Shown one piece after another: positions 20,534 through 26,507 of a DNA stretch of 26,507 nt. Position 1 is the stretch's first letter. Each line of letters opens with the position of its first letter. The position numbers were made by a program, and so were the translations under genes. The notes beneath the pieces are model-generated. The model was not told where the DNA came from. It searched no databases and saw only the letters and a list, made by a program, of their open reading frames with translations. Source of the DNA: Byssochlamys sp. IMV 00236 (lineage: Eukaryota; Ascomycota; Eurotiomycetes; Eurotiales; Thermoascaceae); NCBI GenBank assembly GCA_001931875.2, contig MSJH02000505.1, positions 1 through 26,507 on the forward strand. The letters are read 5' to 3'.

Positions 20534-22804
20534 ATGGCGCATGATGACAATAGAATGGCAGAATCCAGCATAGATTTGCAAATTAGTGAAAAGATCTCTA
20601 CAGAAAATGATCAAAGTAAATGCTTAATCTGTTTTTTTTTTTTTTGCGAGATTGAAAGACTAAAACACAATAAAGATACTATTTTGCATCCTCCGCCTTC
20701 TTTTGCAGAATCAGAATTTTACCAGATCAAGATGAGACAACTAAAAAAGAGGCGTGGATATGCATTAAAGGGAACAAACATACCTTCTCGTTATCCCAAC
20801 TTGAGTAATCTTTGGGAGTTTGCTGGGTAAGAAATATAAGCAAATCCTAATCTGTTACTAATACACCTAAAGTTGGGGAAGCACATATTATGTAGAAATA
20901 GAACCATCTGATATAGAGCGATATGAAAGGGAGTCCAAGAGAAAGACAGCCATAGGTCAATGGAGAGCTACATCCATTGCTGGTAACGATCTGATTGCCT
21001 CCGTGCTATACTCAATTGGACCGTGCGCTGTTCAGTCGGGGAAATATGCGCCTATTTCTATGCTACTGGTCGCCTTATTGATGTATCCAATGAAGCGTAT
21101 TATTACAGAAGTTGCCACAGCAATGCCTTTAAATGGAGGAACATATAATGCACTGCTAAACACCACTTCAAAGGCAGCTGCCGCCGTTGCTGCCTGTCTA
21201 TCTATATTAGATTATCTAGCAACATGTGTTGTATCTGCATCTACAGCTTCAGCTTATTTAGCAGCAGAAGTTGAATTACCTGCCAAGTTAACACCCTTCA
21301 TCATTACTATTATCATCTTGATTGTTTTTTCATTCATTTGCATCTTGGGTCTAAGAGAATCATCAACCTTGACTCTATCCATTTTCACACTCCATTTGAT
21401 CACTCTTGCTGCTGTTATGATCACTAGTGTCGTTGCCTGGGCCAAACATGGTAGTCAGACACTCGTAGACAACTGGTATAATACACCCGATCTTCCTGGA
21501 TCCAATCCTGTCTTATTGATCTTGAAAGGCTCTTGTATAGGTCTATTGGGCGTTACTGGCTTTGAGGTAAACATGGATGACAACAGATAATGAAATGCTA
21601 ACATGGTCTAGTCTGCAGAAAATTACATTGAAGACCTAAAACCAAACACATTTCCTAAAGTCATGAATAATATGTTTGGTTTTCTATTTATTATCAATGC
21701 ACCATTGACGCTGCTGACAACAGCACTTGTACCAATCAACGTCATTCAAGCAAACGCTGCTAACGTCGTATCCATTCTTGGACAGTACGCAACAGGTGGT
21801 AGTCGATGGTTACGGATGTGGATTATGATAGACGCTGTTATTGTTCTCTGTGCGGGTGTACTGACAGGTCTTATTGGAGCTGTTGGCCTAGTACAAAGGC
21901 TGGCTAATGATGGCATTTTACCTAAATTCTTTTTAATCCGAAACCCGCTGACAGGGTCCTATCAATACATTGTCTTGGTATTCTTGATTTTGAGTATCAC
22001 GTTGTATGCTATTGTTGGAGGAGACACAAGTTCACTATCTGGCGTCTTTGCTGTAGCATTCCTTGGTAGTTTATCTACGTTTGCGGTGGCTAATATACTG
22101 ATAAAGTATAAACGTGATCGACTGCCACGCCCAGTCAAGGTCTCACTAGGCGTATCAGTACTTGTGTTCTTGGTACTACTGACTGGTCTTGTTGGCAACA
22201 TTATTATTGATCCCCATATTGCAGAATATTTTATCATATATTTTGTAGTTGTCTTGGCAGTCGTATTGACCATGTTGAAACGATGCTGGCTATGGAAGCT
22301 TTGTTACTGGCTATTTGACCAAATGGGCTTGCAGCATAAATATCCTCGCCTGTCAGAAAGAATAGAGAATTATATACAAAACCACATCAAGAATATCAGA
22401 AAGAATCCCAGTGTATTTTTTTTGAATACGGATGAACCACATGTGATGAACAAGGCTATACAATACATCAAAAAGAATGAACATACAGGACAAATCAAGT
22501 TTGTTTATCTGTATGAACATTTGGATGATATTCCTGAGGAACTAGAAGTGAATCATAGAATGCTAGATGAAGTATACCCAAAGATTCAAATCGATCTTGT
22601 AACAATAGTTTATATAAAGACAAATAGAGACAATACTAAGCCTCTTTTTAGGTTTTTATCCAAGGAAAATTCAACCCTGCTACTGTTGATGCTATCTCGA
22701 GACAGCTGGATATACCAAAGGCACAGATGTTTATGGCCTGTCCTGGACCAAACCTGACATATTCATTTGGAGAGTTTGGAGGAATGAGAATTATAATGCT
22801 TTAA
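20534..22804 (+). CDS. APC-superfamily amino-acid permease
   Basis: Multi-spanning transporter of the amino acid-polyamine-organocation superfamily, probably plasma membrane. Exons: 20534-20615, 20709-20826, 20873-21566, 21612-22598, 22652-22804, giving 677 residues. A hydrophilic N-terminus is followed by TM1 with SIAGNDLIASVLYSIGPCA, the conserved PLNGGTYNALLN segment, and SAENYIEDL after TM6 at an exon junction. About twelve hydrophobic segments run to about 22290. A cytosolic tail of about 170 residues ends in CPGPNLTYSFGEFGGMRI. Intron 1 (93 nt, in frame, no stop) is optional from sequence alone. The start is the first ATG after a T-rich leader, and the frame is open further upstream, so the true N-terminus is uncertain. 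The stop overlaps an AATAAA signal. The gene is tail to tail with FKBP12. Confidence 0.85.
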
Positions 22805-22808
22805 TAAA
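22803..22808 (+). terminator. poly(A) signal AATAAA overlapping permease stop
   Basis: The stop TAA (22802-22804) forms the first two bases of AATAAA, so a very short 3' UTR is expected. Confidence 0.7.
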
Positions 22809-22956
22809 AGTTTATATATCATTATAGAAGCATGTCTCAACTATCATCAATATAATGCACATACAACCAAGTCATTTCTCATCACAGATGATAAATAGGT
22901 TGGATAAAAAAGACGCCTTGCACATGTATGAAATGCTAAAAAAAATAAAGTTGGAA

Positions 22957-22962
22957 TTTATT
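22957..22962 (-). terminator. poly(A) signal of FKBP12 gene
   Basis: Minus-strand AATAAA 14 bases beyond the FKBP12 stop codon. Confidence 0.65.
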
Positions 22963-22975
22963 TGTGAACAAAACT

Positions 22976-23351
22976 TTAGTTGATCTTTAAGAGTTCGACT
23001 TCAAAGACCAAAGTAGAGTTAGGAGGAATGACAGGAGGGAAACCACGGGCACCGTAGGCGTAATCAGGAGTACAGATTAACTTAGCCTTTTGACCGAGAG
23101 ATAATTGAGGAACACCTTCATCCCAACCTTTGATAACACGACCAACACCAATCTTTGTAACGAAAGGTTGATTACGGTCACGAGAAGAGTCAAATTTGCT
23201 ACCGCCGTCCAAGAGAGTGCCAACATAGTGCATAGTGACAGTATCACCAGCCTTGGGGAAGTTGACTCCGTCGCCTTTTTGAATAGTTTCGATACTGTTT
23301 AAAATAAGAATATGTGCTTGGCCATCACAAACAAACTTACGTAACACCCAT
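22976..23351 (-). CDS. fkbA: FKBP12 peptidyl-prolyl isomerase
   Basis: Cytosolic prolyl isomerase that binds FK506 and rapamycin, and in complex with them inhibits calcineurin or TOR. Exons 23351-23341 (11 coding nt) and 23294-22976 give 109 residues, the usual FKBP12 length. The protein starts [13 protein letters not shown]. It carries the drug-pocket residues in the expected order: Tyr in HYVGTL, FDSS, the RxQPF loop, [23 protein letters not shown] and LVFEVELL. The 46-nt intron splits Thr4. The unspliced upstream frame starting at 23410 would replace the conserved N-terminus and is rejected. A CCAAT box lies upstream (reverse of 23443-23447). The neighbour on the right strand end is the convergent APC permease, with 171 bases between the stops. 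Confidence 0.96.
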
Positions 23352-24418
23352 TTTTTAAACTTTTGTGTAAGAAAGAAAGAAAAAAAAAAACTCAAACGAT
23401 ACGCGGCCATGAGATTTTATAGGTCTAACAGAAAAAATGATTGTCATTGGCCAAAGTTGGTTACATCACTTTAAGCTTTTAAGCTCAGTTATTACAGAGA
23501 AAATATCAAGAAAAGCGTGAATAAAACTCTTACACTGTTTGAGATGTTTTATAAGCATCAATATTAAGCAAACTGAATACACACGAAAAAAAAAAAAAAA
23601 GAGAGGGAGAAGAAAAGAATGTATACTTGTATTTTATCTGCTATTATTATATAAACATCACTCATAGAGCGTTCATAGCCTTGTTTTATATTTAATCTTG
23701 ATTTATAAACATAAGTCACGTCATTGGCTTTGCTTTCGCATAAACAAAATTCTTAAAAATATTATATTGTCATTGATATCATGTGAACAGCCTAGTAATC
23801 GACAGCATAGAAAATACTTTAACATTTACAAGATAAGGATGATACAAAAGCATCAAAGGAAAATTCATAATTAATGCGCATGGGCTTATGAATAATTGCC
23901 AAACTGGGTCAAAAGAAAGATGGAAGCTGCCAATGATATGTCTATAAAACAAGATGCAGGTGCTATGTAAACAAATTGAAACCGGTCCTGGCAACAAAGT
24001 GCCATAGTAAAATCCACATTCTTTTTTCGTTCAATATATTCAGCCATGTTCATTGAATATAATAGTGTACATTCATATATGTGCATGTTCATATCCCTGT
24101 AAACAAAAGACCTACAGGTCAATTGTGTACAACTTGACGACATTCTCTCAGAAAGACATTGTCTATTATTCTTCTATACTATTAATAATTCAATAAATGA
24201 GCATAGTACATTCGTTATTTCAAATACAAAAGCAAAGTGCATACATTTCTTTCGAGAAATTTCTCGACTTGAGTGAATAAACTGACAGCTTGGACATAAA
24301 TTAGGTGTAGCCAATCAGACAACAGATTGATGTAACAAATTTTTACAAAGCCGCAAGTTATATGAGAAGCATCTCCCCTCCTTTCTTTCTCTTTTTCTTC
24401 TTATTACATACGTCTCTA
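23352..24418. other. divergent promoter region between FKBP12 and CHORD genes
   Basis: About 1.07 kb, AT-rich, without a credible reading frame. It holds a CCAAT box near the FKBP12 start, a heat-shock element at 24251-24268, a CCAAT box at 24310-24314 and a CT-rich leader (24376-24401) before the CHORD gene. Confidence 0.65.
24251..24268 (+). promoter_or_regulatory. heat-shock element upstream of CHORD gene
   Basis: TTCgaGAAatTTCtcGA consists of three perfect alternating HSF units (TTCnnGAAnnTTC) plus a partial fourth. Bases 24252-24267 form a perfect 16-bp palindrome. It lies about 150 bases before the start codon, a typical HSF1 site. Confidence 0.75.
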
Positions 24419-25595
24419 ATGCCCAAGTGTACTCGTAAAGGCTGTGGAAAAGAATTTACTGAAGAGGAAAACAAAGACAACGGTAACAAGAAAACTTGAC
24501 TCTGTATACGTCCTTATTGACCTTTTCTTGTTAGTCTGTCAATTTCACGAAGGAGCCCCTGTCTTCCATGAAGGTAAATAATAGAAATAATAATAAAAAG
24601 CAATTAAACTTATCATTATTCAAGGTTTAAAGGGCTGGTCTTGTTGTAAAAAACGTGTATCTGATTTTGATGAATTCCTCCAAATTCCTGGATGTACATT
24701 TGGTCGACATTCAACTGAAGCCCCAGTTCAGCCTGCCAAAGAGGAAAATAAACCAGCTGCAAAAGCAAGCCATGTGACTAAGGATGGAGTTGAAGTATAC
24801 GGCAAGCAGACGTCTGCTCCTGCTGCTCCTGCTGTTTCCTCTCCAGTCGTTCCTCACACACCAGCCGAAGAGAAGAAAGTAGAAGAGATAATAGAAGAAG
24901 AGGATGATGAATCAGTTCCAGTTGCTGAAGGTACCACCTGTAAGAGACGCGGTTGTGGTCATGCATTCAAAGATCAAGAGACATCTCGTGGACCAGAGGC
25001 CAAATGTCTTCATCATCCAGGCGCACCCATTTTCCATGAAGGATCCAAGGGCTGGAGCTGTTGTAACCGTAGAGTCCTTGATTTTGATGAGTTCTTAAAG
25101 ATTCCAGGATGTAAAGAAGGAAAACATTTGTTTGTGAGCAAGAATAACCAAAATGGTGAAGAATTGGTTGACTGTCGTACTGACTGGTATCAGACACAAA
25201 CACATGTCATTTTCAGCATTTTTGCAAAGAATAAGGAAGATACCCAAGTTCACTTTAAAGAGAATTCAATTGATGTGGATATCAAAATGAAGGGCAATAA
25301 GCGTTATAAAAAGACTTTTCCCCTATTCCAGTCTATTGATACAAGTGCATCTAAATTCACAGCACTTTCTACTAAAGTCGAAATTAACTTGAAAAAGACA
25401 AGTGGAATATCATGGGCTGCATTTGAACCTACAGATGAAGTAAAGACATGGACCACTTTTGGTGTCACAGGAGGCGGAGGCACAGTGGGTGCCAAAGAGG
25501 TAATGAATAATAATAATAAGAGAGAGACGATATTGACTCTATGAATATAGATGTATTATAATGCTGATGCACCTTTGAATTATACACGCAAATAA
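24419..25595 (+). CDS. CHORD and CS domain Hsp90 co-chaperone
   Basis: Homologue of CHORDC1/morgana and plant RAR1: zinc-binding CHORD domains plus a p23/Sgt1-like CS domain, acting with Hsp90. Exons 24419-24482, 24535-24573, 24625-25499 and 25551-25595 give 340 residues. CHORD1 (about 1-65) has CTRKGCGKEF, CQFHEGAPVFHEG, KGWSCCKKRVSDFDEFLQI and PGC. CHORD2 (from about 140) repeats it with CKRRGCGHAF and KGWSCCNRRVLDFDEF. An acidic linker lies between them. The CS domain begins near DWYQTQTHVIFSIFAKN and includes WAAFEPTDEVKTW. CHORD1 is split over three exons, CHORD2 over one. The last 51-nt intron (25500-25550) is inferred from length, GT..AG ends and phase. Unspliced, the protein ends 14 residues past the donor instead of in MYYNADAPLNYTRK. 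A heat-shock element precedes the gene. Confidence 0.92.
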
Positions 25596-25645
25596 ATAAA
25601 TTATTAGACAATCAAAATATTAAAGTAGATTATCGTAAATTTCGT

Positions 25646-25680
25646 TATAGACAATTGTGAATAGAGGACATTTGTCTATA
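25646..25680. repeat. 9-bp inverted repeat
   Basis: TATAGACAA at 25646-25654 and TTGTCTATA at 25672-25680 are perfect reverse complements around a 17-base loop. It lies in the spacer between the CHORD gene and the mobile-element remnants. Function unknown. Confidence 0.7.
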
Positions 25681-25750
25681 ACTAAAGTTTGTATTAATCA
25701 CTAGCGATAACTGGTAGAGGTTAAATTTTAAATTTCTTTCAGGAATACTC

Positions 25751-25890
25751 TCAAGGGCGACTTCCTTCATTTCGTAACGACTTTAGTATGTTTAGAAGGT
25801 TGAGGACGGCAGCGAGATCTCGATTCCATAAAGTTCCTTCAACCTCACTTGTTGCCGTGCACCTTTGCCGGTTGATTCAACACACGGTGC
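25751..25890 (-). pseudogene. possible TnpB/Fanzor-like C-terminal remnant
   Basis: On the minus strand a short open stretch reads GTLWNRDLAAVLNLLNILK, then SLRNEGSRP and a stop. The W-N-R-D-x-A-A-x-L-N pattern recalls the last catalytic region after the zinc ribbon in TnpB/OrfB and eukaryotic Fanzor proteins, where D-R/D-x-N-A-A-x-N is typical. Upstream in this frame there is a stop (about 25882) and then sequence belonging to the Helitron remnant on the other strand. Only about 45 residues remain, so this is a fragment at best. Confidence 0.35.
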
Positions 25891-26331
25891 CTGTCAGGCA
25901 CGCAGAGAACAAGCTGCGGCTTCACGACGTAGACGACGAGCTGAACATGAAGAGCAGGAAGGCAACCCAGTGAGACGTAGGAGATGGCCTAGAGTAGAAC
26001 CTCCTTAAACCATTCCTGCTGCTCATATTTCTCTGTTACACCTTTACGGCCATTAGAGCTTGGGCACATGAACAAGGAGTGTCCACACTGTCGTGCCTTG
26101 TACTGGATAGAAGAAAGGCAAGAGGCATCTTCATTGAGGAACCCTACCTGGGAATCATGTTGCAAGTAGGGATCAGTCCAGTTACAGCTCCTGCCTGAAT
26201 CACCTGAGTACTTGGTGAATCTTTTTATTTGAATGAGCGGACAATGCCGTCACTTCAATAATTTCTCTGTTACTGAATCAAAGCGAAGAGTACACTCTGT
26301 CCTCAAGTGTAAATCTTGTGATACGGTGTGA
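25880..26331 (+). pseudogene. decayed Helitron transposase, N-terminal region
   Basis: A broken coding region resembling the start of fungal Helitron Rep-helicase proteins. A basic segment (REQAAASRRRRAEHEEQEG) ends at a stop at 26006. In another frame from 26059 comes LGHMNKECPHCRALYWIEER, a cysteine-rich segment typical of the region before the Helitron Rep domain, with WESCCK and VQLQLLPESPEYLVNLF. It is interrupted by stops at 26167 and 26230 and ends at 26329. At least one frameshift and two nonsense codons show it is dead. No Rep or helicase domain follows before the window ends. Confidence 0.7.
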
Positions 26332-26507
26332 AATTGCGATGTGAACAGTGTATTAAATATATAAAAGTCCTCTTCCCCTTTCAGAAGATACACAAAAGAC
26401 TGACTCCGTGGATTTAATGCGCCGTCAACAGCGTCTTGATAAGTGTATTACGTCTTTTTTTATTCATTATTTTTCTAGTTGAAGAACAAAAAAAAAAAAA
26501 AAAAAAA
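26332..26507. other. right edge, unresolved
   Basis: A TATA-like TATATAAAA (26356-26364) is followed by a polypyrimidine stretch and TTTCAG at 26380-26385. Then comes a stretch open in one frame (EDTQKTDSVDLMRRQQRLDK), which could be an exon of a gene continuing to the right or more Helitron debris. The window ends in A19 (26489-26507). Confidence 0.4.

Noticed and set aside
23341..23410. Longer FKBP12 start at 23410 without the intron
   Set aside because: The added residues are a phenylalanine-rich translation of the leader and intron, while the spliced form gives the standard MGVT start and normal length.
25788..25973. 61-codon plus-strand frame
   Set aside because: The Helitron-like sequence is in a different frame here and the minus strand carries the possible nuclease tail. 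This frame has no support of its own.
1..26507. tRNA, rRNA and CRISPR arrays
   Set aside because: Reading both strands I found no B-box-like GGTTCGANTCC in a cloverleaf context, no rRNA segments and no spaced direct repeats. The GGTTCGATTG at 731 lies in an SMC1 exon.

Overview
The window is nuclear DNA from a fungus, almost certainly an early-diverging Mucoromycota species of the Mucorales type. The evidence is 42 spliceosomal introns that I could place by hand, nearly all 45-81 nt with GT..AG ends, together with AT-rich spacers and fungal housekeeping proteins (L-arabinitol dehydrogenase, Rsa3, OST3/6, a 64-residue ATP synthase epsilon subunit, FKBP12 next to an APC transporter). There are no bacterial features, tRNAs or CRISPR arrays. 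Twelve protein genes are supported. Eleven are complete as coding regions and the first is cut by the left edge. The genes are broken by introns, so every gene model here is a hand-made splice reconstruction checked by reading-frame phase and family conservation.

Layout, left to right. 55-3747 (+): C-terminal seven-eighths of cohesin subunit SMC1. 3995-5192 (+): NAD-linked L-arabinitol 4-dehydrogenase-like polyol dehydrogenase. 5217-5835 (-): ribosome-assembly protein Rsa3-like, tail to tail with the previous gene and carrying a 10-nt microexon. 6404-8115: a 1.7-kb non-coding transposable element with perfect 20-bp terminal inverted repeats and an 8-bp target duplication. 8218-8691 (+): DUF2039/C9orf85-type zinc protein. 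8855-10085 (-): oligosaccharyltransferase OST3/OST6. 11170-11992 (-): splicing factor ISY1. 12451-12768 (-): mitochondrial ATP synthase epsilon. 13033-14194 (-): seven-knuckle CNBP/Gis2 zinc-finger protein with a 379-nt GC-AG intron. 14424-18841 (-): a P5-type ATPase with a secreted-type cysteine-rich N-terminal domain. 20534-22804 (+): APC amino-acid permease. 22976-23351 (-): FKBP12. 24419-25595 (+): CHORD-CS Hsp90 co-chaperone with a consensus heat-shock element upstream. 25751-26331: decayed mobile-element remnants (a Helitron N-terminal region, and possibly a TnpB/Fanzor-like tail).

The genes do not form a pathway. They are ordinary dispersed fungal genes for chromosome cohesion, sugar metabolism, ribosome assembly, N-glycosylation, splicing, respiration, translation control, transport and protein folding. 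The noteworthy signals are the inverted-repeat element beside a gene promoter, unusual splicing structures (microexon, start-codon intron, GC-AG intron), stop codons fused to poly(A) signals in four genes, the FKBP12/permease tail-to-tail pair (reported, as I recall it, as an RNAi epimutation locus in Mucor), and the unusual P5 ATPase. I found no convincing wholly new multi-gene system. Both edges of the window end in homopolymer runs (T29 and A19), which suggests a contig bounded by assembly breaks.
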